DNA of 64,000 nucleotides from Spironucleus salmonicida. Lineage: Eukaryota > Fornicata > Diplomonadida > Hexamitidae. Both the position numbers and the translations under genes were made by a program. Where the stretch lies: NCBI GenBank assembly GCA_000497125.2, contig CM035316.1:1254001-1318000 (forward strand), in the 5' to 3' direction. The notes beneath the pieces were generated by a model. The model was not told the DNA's origin. It searched no databases and saw only the letters and a list, made by a program, of their open reading frames with translations. This document shows, in pieces, positions 23,963 to 35,727 of the stretch (positions are counted from its first letter, which is position 1; each line of letters begins with the position of its first letter).

Positions 23963-25693
23963 TCACACGATTAATTAACTGTTAGAATCGGTTCTTTATA
24001 TGAGAACATCATTATCCCGCTTAGGCATTTTATGCTTTTTGCTTGATTTCTTGACCACAATAACTATAATAACACATACAATGACCAATCCTGCTACTGA
24101 ACCAACGGCAATTCCAATAATTGAGCCGACTGACATATTAACACCGCAAATACCGGGATTCAACTTGCATTCTAAACATTGCTCTTCCACTAACTTAGAA
24201 CCATCAACACAGAGCTAGCACTTACTATTTGTATCACATTATGCACAATTTGGAATGAGAATATCTCCACATTGACATTCTTGCCCTAACGTGATATCCT
24301 TGCAAAAATCACATTTTCCTTCTTTCAATGAATAACCCGGAGCACACATAGTACATGTATTGCCTTAACACTAGCGACACCCTGTAATTTAAGTATCATC
24401 ACAGTTACATTCTTAGTTATCATTTAACATACATGAAACACACTTGTTATCCATTTTAAAATGCCCAGGTGAGCATTTTTCACAACTTTTAATATCTAAA
24501 CACGAACTGCAGTTCGAAGCACAATCCATACAAGAATCCGGAGCGGCAATAATTTTGTGGCAGTATTAGCCTTCCCTGCAAGGAGCTTGTAATCCGCACC
24601 CCTCAACTATGCAAGTCCCAAGAATTAATTCTGCGTTATCAACACAAGAACCGCAGCCTTTTTACGAACAGCTGGCGCAGTTTTTGAGCAAATCTCCACC
24701 GCACGTGCAGACGCTCCCCAAAGGAGCATTTTTCTAGCATTTCTAACACTGGCCGCCAACGAGTGTGAAGCCATCAATACACTTTCCACATTCCCCATCT
24801 TTGCACATCCCACAACTCTCAAATTACTTCTCACCACAATTGCAAAGGCTTCCGGCTGGTGATTCCTGCGAGCAGCTCTGGCAAGTATTTTGCGATAAAA
24901 ATGCACCTTCTTTACAAGAAATACATTAATTCCACTTTCCATGACATGCCTTGCAACTACTCGAGCACGTGATGCAAGTGTTAGTAGATGTTTCTGAAAT
25001 ATCACAGAACTAACCTGCCTTACACTGCGAATCTATCATACAGTCGTCCTTGAAACATGAGCCTATGATTAATCTATATCCCGAAATACAGGAAATACAC
25101 TTTGTACCGCTACAGGAAGCGCAATTTCTTACCAGTGAAGTATCACAGCGACATTACAGTTGTTCTGGCATCGCGATATCACAAAGCTCACACTTAAATG
25201 TAGAACTGATATAATAATTAGAGATACAAACTTCGCACTCCTCTTTTGCATTACATTTTGTACAATTTTTAGAGCAGTTTTTGCAAGTTGATTCCGGTGT
25301 CAAGTACTGATCGCTCTTACAGGTTAAACAAGTATTTATTGAAGAGCATGTAATACAGCTTTCCGAGCATTTTTCACACGTTTATCCGCTTAAAAAATAA
25401 CCTACGCTGCATGTTTAGCATTGTTTTTCGTCTGTGCACGAGCGGCAGTTCGCACCGCACGACTCGCATATTTCATTTTTGAGGAAAAATGTGTGAGAGC
25501 ATAAATCACATTTTTCTGAGTTACACTATGCGCAATTTTATAGTATGGTACCACATTTACACGAAGCACCAACAGGCTGATCCTCAGAGCAAGTGAGACA
25601 TGTGATGCTTTCCTCTCCTGCAACAAGGGGGCAGAAATATCCGTCCTTGCAATTGTTAAGTGAGCTAGTGCATTCTCCAGCGTCAGCACCCAT
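23963..25693 (-). CDS. High-cysteine membrane protein with CXXC motifs (576 aa)
   Basis: About 500 residues of repeated CxxC/CxC modules of the type seen in diplomonad variant surface and high-cysteine membrane proteins (for example SCVDNAELILGTC). A single membrane helix near the C-terminus (SIIGIAVGSVAGLVIVCVII) and a short basic cytoplasmic tail (KKSSKKHKMPKRDNDVLI plus eleven more residues) follow. The Cys-rich part would be extracellular. The first in-frame ATG (25691-25693) gives MGADAGECTSS, which is not a signal peptide, and the frame upstream has no ATG. So either the true start is missing or the N-terminus is non-standard. Giardia VSPs end in CRGKA; this tail does not, placing it with HCMPs. 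It probably acts at the cell surface. Confidence 0.85.
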
Positions 25694-25989
25694 TTGTTAA
25701 TGGGAAAGGTGGAGCGGGATATGAGTTGAATCTGCAAACTAAGTGACTTAATAAAAGGAATGATGAAATGAATTTATTAGTTGTATCAAATATTATGTAT
25801 CAAGGAGATACAGGTTAAAATATATTTATACTAAAACTATAATTTATGTGTTTAAACAATATATATACTTTGAATTTAAACCGCTTAACCAAAAATAACA
25901 TATTTTACATGTTATATAAAATATTTAAAAATATTTTTGCGTGTTTGTAAAAATTCTCATATCAAATAACTTATATTATAGTAAAAATT

Positions 25990-26775
25990 TCACAATCCGA
26001 AAACTGGAAAAACTGCAAACTTTCTTCTACTCTCAGGAAACAGCTCATTAAGGCGCTCCTATTTCTTGTAACCCCACACGCGAATCTAGCCATAACCGAA
26101 AATAGCAAAAATTAATGCCCTTGCGTTACTGCAGCTGAGTCCAAAACATACCCAAGAAAGAAGTTCAAACGTATAATTAGGGCAAGCCACATATTTGAAA
26201 AGCAGACTTGAAGGGTTCTAGTAACCTTTTTTACCACTCCTAATTAGACGCAAATGTATATGGCAAAAGCCATTCAGAAATTCTGAAATTATAAAGCAAA
26301 CACCCCAGAACACGTTGAAATTTACTTAATTTTGGACCAGAACGAAGAACGAAAATCCGTAATAGTATGCACAGTTCTTGAAAACGTTACGGATCGGCAT
26401 TGTCGCGTTAGAAAATTCGTGGACGAACATTGTTTCCAAAATGCGTTTAGAGAAATGGAAAATCCAAAAATACACCTATGGAGTTGAAGAAAAAAGAAAT
26501 GTGGAAATTAACAGCGGACCCATGTACTCGAGCATAAATACTAATCTATATGAGATTTACGGGCCTATATATTTTAGAGTTATTTCTGATGTCTCGATCT
26601 GTTTTTCAATTTCCTGTTTTTAGTTCAGATACGTATTTTTTGACACTGAAATTAGAATTCTCGATGGTTTAAAGCCGTACAGTGCGGCACATGCATGATG
26701 CAATTGGTGCCCAGTCGCTGATGGTGACATTGGGAGCATTTTGAACTCATTCTTGTAATTGACTTTTAACATCAT
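25990..26775 (-). CDS. TECR: Very-long-chain enoyl-CoA reductase (TECR/Tsc13 family), 261 aa
   Basis: Catalyses the last step of ER fatty-acid elongation, NADPH-dependent reduction of trans-2-enoyl-CoA. Family signatures are visible: KYIGPQISYR near residue 72, [29 protein letters not shown] around 118-137, and the C-terminal [17 protein letters not shown] with [16 protein letters not shown]. Several hydrophobic helices span the steroid 5-alpha-reductase fold, whose relatives share the C-terminal motif. The N-terminal 60 residues correspond to the ubiquitin-like region of TECR, shorter than usual. The start is one of two adjacent ATGs at 26775 and 26772; the stop TGA is at 25990. The family is normally about 300 residues. 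Confidence 0.85.
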
Positions 26776-26979
26776 TCTATAGATTCGTATATAAATTTGT
26801 GGATAATAATTTACTTTTGGTTAGCATAATATAAATTTAATAAATATATTGAATAATATATGATATATTGGTATACAAAAAAGTCTTAGGAAGAATTCGA
26901 CATAATAATGTAATTTATTTAAATCGCTTTTATATATTCAGATACTATATATATTAATAAGTGGATTTATATTTTAATA

Positions 26980-28203
26980 ATGTCAAACTTTAATATTTAG
27001 CTTACAGATTAAATATATTGGGTAGGTGCAATAGATTGGTCTGTAAGGTAATTTCATGGATATTTTACTGAAGATGGTACATCATATAATTCATATTTGC
27101 TTATGGATGAGCAACCAACTTTGATAGACACAGTCAGAGAAACATTTTCTACTGAGTATATTGAAAGAATAAGTTTAGTATGTTCATTAGATAAAATAAA
27201 GAATATAGTTATTTAACATGCAGAACCTGATCATGCTTCTGCACTTCCTTATTTGCTTAAGAAAACACCAAATGCTACTGTATTTTGCAATAAAAAGTGT
27301 TAAGAGTTTTTATTAGCATTTCAGTTTATAGATCAAGATACAAAAATTACGATAGTAGATAACGAATACAGATTGAATATAGGTAAAAGAACCATATCAT
27401 TTAAATAAACTCCATTACTTCACTGGCCTGAATCTATGTGTAGTTTCATTAAAGAAGAAGGTATATTATTTTCTTAGGATATTTTTGGTTAGCATCTTGC
27501 ATCCACCGAACGATTTTGTACAGATTTAATTCAAGAAAAAGTTCTATTAAGAACAAAAGAATATCTATGCAACATTATGGGGCACTTATAAGTTTAACTT
27601 AAAACTGCACTTGCTTTGGTAGATTCAAATGATTTTTAGATGATTCTGCCTGCCCATGGATTAGCTTTTAACAATACTGAAATTATTTAAAAAGTAGTTA
27701 AAATTTATCGTGATTTTCACTAGAACAAGCACTTATAAAAGAAAATAGTTATATTATATGATTCAATGTACGGATCTACTGCTTAAATGACTTAAGTATT
27801 AGCTGAATCAATAAAATAGGAAAATATTTTAGTAATTCCTCTTGATTTAAAAGTCAATACTTTTACTAAAGCTTGTCTTAACTGCTATGATGCAAGTGGA
27901 ATTGCAATTGGAAGTCCTACGCTTAACCATACTATGATGCCTAATGTTGAGGCCTGTTTAAGCTATCTTAGAGGGCTTCTAGTTTTTAAAAACAAGCCAA
28001 CTATTGTTTTTGGATCTTATGGTTGGAGTTCAAATGCTATAAAAGATATCACTAATTATCTTACTGGATGTGATGCTAAGATTTTAGGTAGTTTCTAGCA
28101 TATTTTGTGTCTACCTGAAGATAAACTTATCGATGTCTAAAAATCAGGAAAGTAGCTTGCAGATGCTACCCTAGAATATTATAATGTAAATGTAAACAAG
28201 TGA
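26980..28203 (+). CDS. A-type flavoprotein (flavodiiron protein), O2 and/or NO reductase (407 aa)
   Basis: Reduces O2 to water, or NO to N2O, without releasing radicals; in diplomonads it protects oxygen-sensitive enzymes. The N-terminal metallo-beta-lactamase domain (residues 1-250) has the diiron ligands H80-x-E82-x-D84-H85 in HAEPDH, His in LLHWPESM, Asp in FSQDIFGQH and His in LPAHGLAF. Residues 255-400 are a flavodoxin domain with the FMN loop SMYGSTAQM. There is no rubredoxin or NADH-oxidase extension, so it is a class A protein needing an external reductant. A related Giardia enzyme is known and thought to derive from lateral transfer. It is tail-to-tail with the WD40-like gene, nine bases apart. 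Confidence 0.95.
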
Positions 28204-28212
28204 TATATTTCC

Positions 28213-29172
28213 TCAGTTTTTAACGTCGTCATCTCCCCATAGCCTCCATAGTTTGCATGAACAATCATCACTAGATGTAATCATCATGCCGTCTACTATA
28301 TAACTAGAATTAATCTTTTTCGAATGTGCGACAAATAATCCAAATATTTCCGCTTTTTTAAGATTATATAAAACCCCTGATCCCTGTTTATCAAACCCTA
28401 CTGCAATTAATTTCTATTCATTACAGCATAACGAACTAATTTCAAGCCCCTAATACCATTAAGTAAATAGATCCTTAAACCCAAATTCTGACATACTCCA
28501 TAACGAAAAATGTCCAAATTTGTCTCCAAAAACTATTAAATCATCCATTACCACTAAAGAAGTCAAATCGCGAGTTGAAATATCAGGCTATGCAGGATCT
28601 CTAGATAAATAAGCAAGAGGAACTATCTACTAATTCTTGATCTAAAAAACTTTGGAGTTCTTTTTTGTAACTACAAAGAGGTAGTCTTTGTTAGTATAAA
28701 TCAGTTGCTTCTTCTTATTTTCCGAAACTTTATATTATAAATAAAAATTTGATTATTTTGTAATTAGTAGACTTATATCAGGCACAAAAGCTAAATCTCC
28801 ATTTGAATAAGCAATAAAAAGCCTATTGAACTGTAAATGCATATCGCAGGGCTCAGATGATATTAACTTTGCTAAATGGTAAACTACTAGTTTATTATCA
28901 TCCAGTTCCTAAGTTGGATCTACTCGTACTAAAGTTAATGCACCGCATTTATCTAAAATAATTATAACATCGTCGACTTACGCCATTTATACTAACTCTG
29001 TTGTCTGTGAAATTTTTTTTTTAGTTTCGACAAAGTCAGATTCAAAACCATAATACCGAAACCATAAATGAAGGCTAGTTTTTGTTAGAGATATTATATA
29101 TTTACTAGAGTAAAATGCATTAATAACTGGCTCACTATGCAAGAAGTACCTATAAAGTTCAGGTTGCACCAT
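28213..29172 (-). CDS. WD40-repeat-like beta-propeller protein (319 aa)
   Basis: Repeating beta-strand pattern with degenerate WD repeats; the clearest is the last, AHSKKINSSYIVDGMMITSS followed by DDCSCKLWRL, with another at LVVMDDLIVFGDKFGHFSLW. Such propellers act as protein-interaction scaffolds. Size and weak repeats resemble WDR4/Trm82, the non-catalytic subunit of tRNA m7G46 methyltransferase, but nothing decisive supports that. The start at 29172 is the only good ATG; an extended divergent promoter region of 120 AT-rich bases separates it from eIF3g. Confidence 0.7.
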
Positions 29173-29292
29173 TTTTTCAAGTATATAAATATTGTAGTTA
29201 TATAGTATAGGTCTTTAAAAGAAAAAACAAAATTTAAAGTATTATTATATTATTTATAAGTAATTATATATCATTCCACTTTACGCTCCATA

Positions 29293-30090
29293 ATGGCTTA
29301 CGTTCCTGGGTAAATTTACAGACCTACAAAAAATCTAACCTTAAAGACTGAAATAGACAAAGAAGGTTTTTATACCGAAACATAATACACTTATTTTGAA
29401 AAGGGAGATGAGGATGTTAAAACGCAAGTTGTTACTAACCAACTTATCTAATCTCAAGTAATGCTTTCTTCAGCAGCAATAAGAAGATACAATGCCCGTT
29501 AACATGAACTCACTAATGCAACCAACCCTTAACCCCCTGAATAAGATTTCCTTGCCCCTAATGAAGTTAGAGTATAAATAAACCGTTAACATGTTAAAAA
29601 CTCTTCTACTACTATTTAATGCTAAATTTGTCGTGGACCCCATATATCTTAAGACTGTCCTGTAAAAGATATTTTGTAAAAGAAATAAATTAAAGGTGAA
29701 ATAGTATATTCGTGCAAAATTGAACCTATTCCGATGGGTTGGGAACGCCCAGAGTTATAAAAATTTTTGGATGGCCGCTTTTAAGCTGTTTAAAAGCATG
29801 TTAATAAACTTTAGTAAGACAAGATTTCAGCTATTACATAAGGTCATGAAAACGAAGAAAAGAATATTGAAAAGCAACTTGTAGAATTGAGAAAAGTTAT
29901 GATTGGTTATCCGCCTAAAAATCTATTTATCCGTGAAGATAACAAAGATAAACGTTGGAGATTTGCGTTTGCCCATTTCATTACAGAGGAGGCTGCAAAA
30001 ATGTGCGAAAAGAGTATTCAGAAAATAGAAATAGTCGGCGAAAACACTTTCCTTTATGCCATGTATACTGGTGCTAGAGAATTCAAGTGA
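29293..30090 (+). CDS. EIF3G: Translation initiation factor eIF3 subunit g (265 aa)
   Basis: Part of eIF3, which promotes 43S scanning and reinitiation. The order is as in the family: N-terminal region, a CCHC-like zinc knuckle CQICRGPHISQDCPVKD near residues 108-124, and a C-terminal RRM (residues 185-265) with LFIREDNKDKRWRFAFAHF and a final strand FLYAMYTGARE. The typical RNP1 aromatic residues are partly retained (RFAFAHF). Its length is slightly below yeast Tif35 (274) and human eIF3g (320). Short consecutive Gln codons TAA/TAG recur throughout. It is divergent from the WD40-like gene. Confidence 0.9.
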
Positions 30091-30125
30091 TTGTCACTTT
30101 TTGACCATTTCTATTATGAAATCAT

Positions 30126-30551
30126 TCATTTTTATTTATTTTGCCAGAGTGATCTGAGATGATATATCTTTTATACATCAAACACGTTCTCTATTTTTTA
30201 ATTTTTTAAAATACTATGCCATATTTTACAGCTCCGATTCAAGAATATTTTAATAATAAATTTCGTATCTTGACTAGGGTAGTACCTATAACAAAGACCG
30301 AGTGTCTAGTCTCTATGTTGCTAAATGGCTAGTCTTTTTAATATATTTTTAGTTTAAATCGATTTTAGGAGAAGACCATAGATATAGATATTATGTAAAT
30401 TTAATAAATGTAAAGTGTTTTCACAGAATTTTTTAACTTGATTAAACGCAAACTTCATGATATCATTTCTGATGGGTATTGACATTTTATCACCTATATA
30501 ATTAAACTGTAAATAATTAATACTTGTTGTATTATTTATAAAATTATACAT
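30126..30551 (-). CDS. Uncertain small gene (141 aa)
   Basis: Frame open from an ATG at 30551 (MYNFINNTTSINYLQ) to TGA at 30126, with no recognisable motif. It is basic in its C-terminal half (YYPSQDTKFIIKIFLNRSCK). The neighbourhood is AT-rich, and TGA-free stretches of this length can arise by chance there. A plus-strand frame at 30550-30795 looks even less convincing. Confidence 0.3.
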
Positions 30552-30815
30552 GAATCCAATATATATTATGTCCTATAAAAACTACCAAGTATTACCAAAT
30601 TGTTCTAAACCATCGATTGAAATATCATATTATCTAGCTAAATCAGCAGTATATACGTATTTTTATTCTAATAGTTTACATACTCATATTTTATCCATAT
30701 TTACTTTTCATGCACAATTTATATCAAATAATTTTATTTTTATATTATGCTATATAATATTAATTATTCCTCAAACTACAGTGAAATATATATAATATTA
30801 ACGTATATCTATTTT

Positions 30816-31118
30816 TCACCAATCCATTTTAACCACTAAACCCTCTTCTACGACCCTCAACCTCCAACCCTCCCAAAAATGCTCGTCGCGCTTTAGTAGT
30901 GCTTCAAATACTACGAATTCAGCATGCACACGCTCCGTATCCGCAAATAGAGCCACTCCTGCACTCTGAAAACGCCGGAAAATGTCCATTTTACAGTTCT
31001 GTACGCAAACGGCAGTGGCGAGAGTTTCGCCCTTAACGATGTCATATCCTTGAATAGTGGAGCTTACACAATCGAAATCCCGGACGCAATGCTCATTTAG
31101 GCTGTGTTCTGCTAGCAT
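30816..31118 (-). CDS. Hypothetical protein in a GC-rich patch (100 aa)
   Basis: Not recognised. The frame (MLAEHSLNEHCVRDFDC to LVVKMDW) has balanced residues and GC-rich codons unlike the flanks, and looks folded with alternating strands. The frame is open upstream for another 15 codons without an earlier ATG (KTQNGIRWEM), and similar residues there suggest the real start could be elsewhere. It is divergent from a small membrane protein gene 42 bases away. Confidence 0.5.
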   Translation of the reverse strand: MLAEHSLNEHCVRDFDCVSSTIQGYDIVKGETLATAVCVQNCKMDIFRRFQSAGVALFADTERVHAEFVVFEALLKRDEHFWEGWRLRVVEEGLVVKMDW

Positions 31119-31160
31119 TTCCCAGCGGATGCCATTTTGAGTCTTTCGAGTTATAAGAAC

Positions 31161-31361
31161 ATGGTGGTTAGCATTGTTTTCTCACTTATTCTTACCGCAG
31201 GAATGGCCGCTCTGGTGACGATTATCGCAATGTTTCTTGCGATGCGCTGCCGGCAGGGAAGTGGGGTGGATGACGTTACCACATCGTCAGTTTTGAGGGC
31301 CATGGCCCCGTAGTTCGATGCAATGAACACAGGTCTTCTGGACGATAGTAGGTAGGCATGA
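31161..31361 (+). CDS. Small single-pass membrane protein (66 aa)
   Basis: MVVSIVFSLILTAGMAALVT begins a hydrophobic segment that extends to about residue 28, followed by MRCRQG and a 35-residue hydrophilic tail. This fits a signal-anchor or tail-out membrane protein with a short cytoplasmic domain. GC-rich codons match the neighbouring minus-strand gene. No family recognised. Confidence 0.55.
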
Positions 31362-31520
31362 GTGATCGGAGGCTAGCGTTTTTCGACTAAGGGATTAGGA
31401 GCGGTTAAGTTTACGCTTTAGAAAATAATGGATAATAATGCATAAAAGTTAATAAACTGTTCAGAAATATGTAATATGATATAATAATAAATAATAAGTA
31501 ATATTTTTTACTATTCTTGA

Positions 31521-32522
31521 ATGACTCAGTTTTGTCAAAAACCAATTATTAACGAATACTTGCATTCCGCGACATATTCAGCTCATTGCGACGGAAATGG
31601 TTATCCATAAAAGCAATTCTACGATTTTTATACAAAAATTGCAGAGGGTGGTCCCGCAGTCATTATTATGTAGCATGCCTATGTTCAACTCAATGGTAGG
31701 TTCTCCGATCGCTAATTGTCGATTTCAGATGACTCTACTATTGAGCATCACAAAAAAGTTGTCTAAACAATTAGAAATGTGAATAAAGATATTATTATTG
31801 TTTGTTAGCTTGCTCACGCGGGTATCAAGGCTCCAAATGCTGAGAAATACGATATTAATACTATGTCTAAATAAGATTTTGAAGACGTAGTTAAAAGTTT
31901 TTAAAAAGCTGCGGAACGTGCGAAATCAGCAGGCTATGATGCAGTACAAATCCATTCTGCGCACTAGTATTTATTAAGCTAAAGTATATCTTCAGGTTAT
32001 AATCAAAGAACAGATTAATATATGTATATGGATTTTAAGCTTTTGACAGATGTTTTTAATGCTGTAAAGCCAATTATTTATGCTGGAGTAAAAATTTAAT
32101 CAAATGATTTTATGACATAAATTGGTGTTAACTATGAGTTTTCATTAAATATTTGTAAGACTATTCCCTTCGATTTTATTGAAATCTCTGGTGGTGGTCG
32201 CGATGAACGTAGTGCTTTCTTAACTGGTAGAGATGATAAATCTGATACGTTTTATTACTAAGACATGGTTAAATTGATGGATAAGTAATTTTTAGAGGAC
32301 AATTTTATCATAGTAACTGGTGGATTCTAAAATATTGAAGACGCAAAGAAAGCTTTATAATTGGGCTGCAAAATGGTTGGTTTTAGTAGAAAATTTATTA
32401 GAAACCCTATGTTTTTAAAGAATGATAATAGTATATGTGTTAGATGTAACTTATGCAGTAAAAAGTGTAGCGAAGAGGCTGGCCTTGCATGTGTTTTCAA
32501 AGGCGGATATGGTGTTATCTGA
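31521..32522 (+). CDS. Old-yellow-enzyme family NADH:flavin oxidoreductase with C-terminal Cys cluster (333 aa)
   Basis: An FMN-binding TIM barrel of the OYE family, which reduces enoates, quinones or nitro compounds. Recognisable segments are EGGPAVIIMQHAYVQ, CQLAHAGIKAP (the usual HAG), GYDAVQIHSAHQYLLSQ (substrate-binding His region), FIEISGGG, and the phosphate-binding IVTGGFQNIEDA with LGCKMVGFSRKFI. The C-terminus carries CVRCNLCSKKC plus a later Cys (about residues 302-320), like the 4Fe-4S motif of the 2,4-dienoyl-CoA reductase/trimethylamine dehydrogenase branch. That branch normally continues into an FAD/NAD domain that is absent here. Gln TAA/TAG codons are frequent. Expected to act in the cytosol in an anaerobe. 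Confidence 0.85.
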
Positions 32523-32813
32523 TTTTATAATACAATATAATTTTATAATATCACTCCAAGGAATTGCTTTTAAAGCGAGATCTACATTATAAAGAGGATA
32601 TATTCTAGTATATTAATTAAAATAATATTTACAAATATAGACCATAAAACTACTTAAATTTTAAAAATATTCTAGTAAGATTAAGATATTAGACAAATTT
32701 GGTGCTAATAATGCCGGATTATTTTAGTTTTAGATTGTTATACTTAAAACTACAATAACCAAATAATTAATAAACTTTATTATACGCCATATAATATAAT
32801 CTTTAGAAGTTTA

Positions 32814-35594
32814 ATGTATAATCCAAAAACGGATTATGTTTTTTATGAAGTTTTTGGACGATAAATGTACAGAAGAGAAGAGTTAATTGAATAATTTTGT
32901 AAAAGGTCTAATAGTATAATTTAAGATTTGCAATAAGGCAACGAACCTGTTGATTGTATTTATCATATTTATTTGATATACAAATTATATAAGTCTTATG
33001 CAAGACCTTTATAAGGTTTACTGCCTGTTTCAGACTTATTGCTGGTTTATTTGCCATTAAGAATGTAAATAATATCGAATTTTATTGAAAAACATAGAAC
33101 TCATTACAATACAACAACAATTAAAAATGCCTATGATGAGTTATATATGTGTTTATTATGGCTTAATCTTCATACCAGTTTTGATTTTAAGTCTCTTTAA
33201 ACAATATTTTAATTCTCTATCAATGATGGTGGGAGATATCAATAGCTATTTGTTAAAACTGCAGTCAGCAAGCTTCAGTAGGAGGATTTGTTGGAGTTTG
33301 AATTATTTAATTTAGAAGGTGTAGTTTAGCCATAGAATATCAACTAATTAGTGCTATCTATAATTTTTAAGACCGAAATGTTAAAACAGTACAACTAAAG
33401 GTAGGTTGAAACCACAATACTTAACCTATTTAATCATTCAAATAAATAAGTCCGGTAAGCGATAACAATATATTATGCTCATTCAATTACTTCATTATAA
33501 ACATTTTAGAATGGGTTATAGTTGTGTCAAAATGTATATCAAAGCGGAAAGGAAGCATTTGCATATATAATTAGCTAAAGTGATAATGCTATAGAATGGG
33601 CATAATCTAGCTTTTCATTAGTATCTGAAGAGTCTAAAGCGGTTATATCACTAATTTATGGGTTCAGGCTTCAACACTAACTAAGTCTGGATGAAACTTG
33701 TATTAGATAATTAATTTAATATAATTTTTATAAAAACTCTAAATTTATTCAGCTATACATCGATAGTTGCTTATTTGTATTCTATCAGTCAGCTAAGTTA
33801 TCATACTCAAAATCCTTGTATCAAAAGATAGCATAAGTAACATTAGCTTTAGCATTATTCCATAAAGAAGCAGAAGTTAGATCAGCGTCCGCGAGTTGTT
33901 TTTAACAAATTGATGGTAGATTATTACACAAATATCCATAAATTTCTTCTTAATTAGATATATCATTATTATTTAAGATTGAATATGGATACTAAATTTC
34001 TATAGAAATTATATAGAATAATTAAGAATTTCATAATGATTTTTCAGACTGCCTATCTTAGATTATTCTATCCACTAATCATGATATTTAAATATTATGT
34101 TAAAATTCGCTTAAACATCTTTAAATTGATATTTCCAAATATTATCCATTTATGTTTTCTAAAGAATAATTTGAAGTAGCTGGAGCATTCTTAATTATTT
34201 GCTCATAGATTAACAAAGACTTTTAATTTGAATTATTAAATAATTAATTAGTAACAGTATTATCATAAGGGCTTGACAGGGATGATTTAAATACTCTTTT
34301 TACTAATATTTCAGCATTATCTATTCTTATTCTTGAAGTATTAATGTATAATATTTCCAAGCCATTAATTTCCAAGGCAATCCAATTTATAACTCTAAAT
34401 CTACCCTTTTCAGTCAAGCATTTCTTCGTGGATGCTAAGATTTCTGAGCTTAGAAACGACTTGAATTTCCCAATTTTTAACCTTACTTAAAAAATTTGTG
34501 AACTTTCATCTGACTTTAAAAATTCGAAGTAAAAGGATAATTTTCTTTAGCTTTTATTAGAAGTAGAAAAAGGAGAGAATCTTTAGAACTTTATGACCTA
34601 GTTTCAATCATCTAAAGATATTTATTTACGCCTTGTGTATTTAAATCTAATAGACTCTAAGTACAGGTATGCTACGGATTCTTTGTTGATTTATAATTGC
34701 ATTCGATCATATTTAACCGATTTCTCTAATGATGAAAGAGGTGATATAGGTTCATATGTTAGATTTAGGTCATATTAAATCTTTGCTAAGTTAGCAGAAA
34801 ATCCTTAATTTTTCAAATAGTTCATTAAATGTTCTGTTTACTTTATTGGTAGTAAAATTACAACATTTAGAATCTTTGCAATTGAAAAAGTCATTCACAT
34901 CACTTCCCTTCATGATAAACCTTTCTACGACCGTCATTTCTCAGAATTATTCCCAACGCTCAAAACCCCATATTTTGATCTCTGTACATAAACAAATAGA
35001 GAGCTACAAGGTAAAAAACGGGAGATTTACAAAGCTTTAGCACAAAATCGCATACTTTTACTAAATATTTTCCCAAACCACTAAAAATAAATAATTTTAG
35101 CTTCGATTTATGCCATTCCTGCCTCACTTGACGACGAAGTAATATCGTTGGAAATCTTAACGACATCTAATTTTGACTAGATATAATCTACTCTGATTTC
35201 GCTTTTCCACTCCCCCAATTTCCACTAAACCAAACTTGCATCTGCTTAGTTTTTAGCTCTAAAATCGTCTTAAAAGCTAGATTTGACCTTAGTTTCGCTT
35301 CTATATTCGTTCTCAAAGACAAAAATTCCTATTCAAACTCTTCGCGATTGTCTGATCGTTTTTACGTCACATTTTGATTTTTTGAGCTTCGCATTCGCAT
35401 TTTTAGGGCATTCAAATCGCAAAATTCGTGATTATGCCGCTGGTTTTTTAGCCAATTTTATCGCGTTAGAGTGGAAAACCGAATTGTTTTTGGAAAGTTT
35501 TTGCTGCGTGAAATGGGCAGAACTGAGCGTTTAGGAGGTGAAAGCAGAGCGCAGAAAGATCATGAACGAGCTGGGCGTGGTAGTGCGGGAGTGA
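32814..35594 (+). CDS. TBCD: Tubulin-folding cofactor D (TBCD), 926 aa from the first ATG
   Basis: Cofactor D captures beta-tubulin and with cofactors C and E assembles the alpha/beta dimer. Helical HEAT-like repeats run throughout. Alignable landmarks are YDELYMCLLWLNLHTSFDF near residue 100 (human RYILLLWLSLICLIPFDL region), GSKITTFRIFAIEKVIHITS and FSELFPTL near 680-720, and the terminal KWAELSVQEVKAERRK, matching the conserved end of TBCD. The frame is already open from just after the previous stop (32523) but has no ATG before 32814, so the N-terminus is about 100 residues short or begins differently. Human TBCD is about 1190 residues. The last 600 bases are GC-richer than the rest. Confidence 0.8.
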
Positions 35595-35727
35595 ACATGC
35601 GATTTTTATTTACTTACTCACCGTACACCGATAAATAAATCAAAATTCAAATTAAGAACTACCCTCGGGACTTAGATTTTCACTTCATTTAATACCATTA
35701 TTATACAATTATTATATACCTGTTAAA

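Noticed and set aside
30550-30795. 81-codon plus-strand frame
   Set aside because: Low complexity, no neighbour or motif support, overlaps the start of another weak frame.
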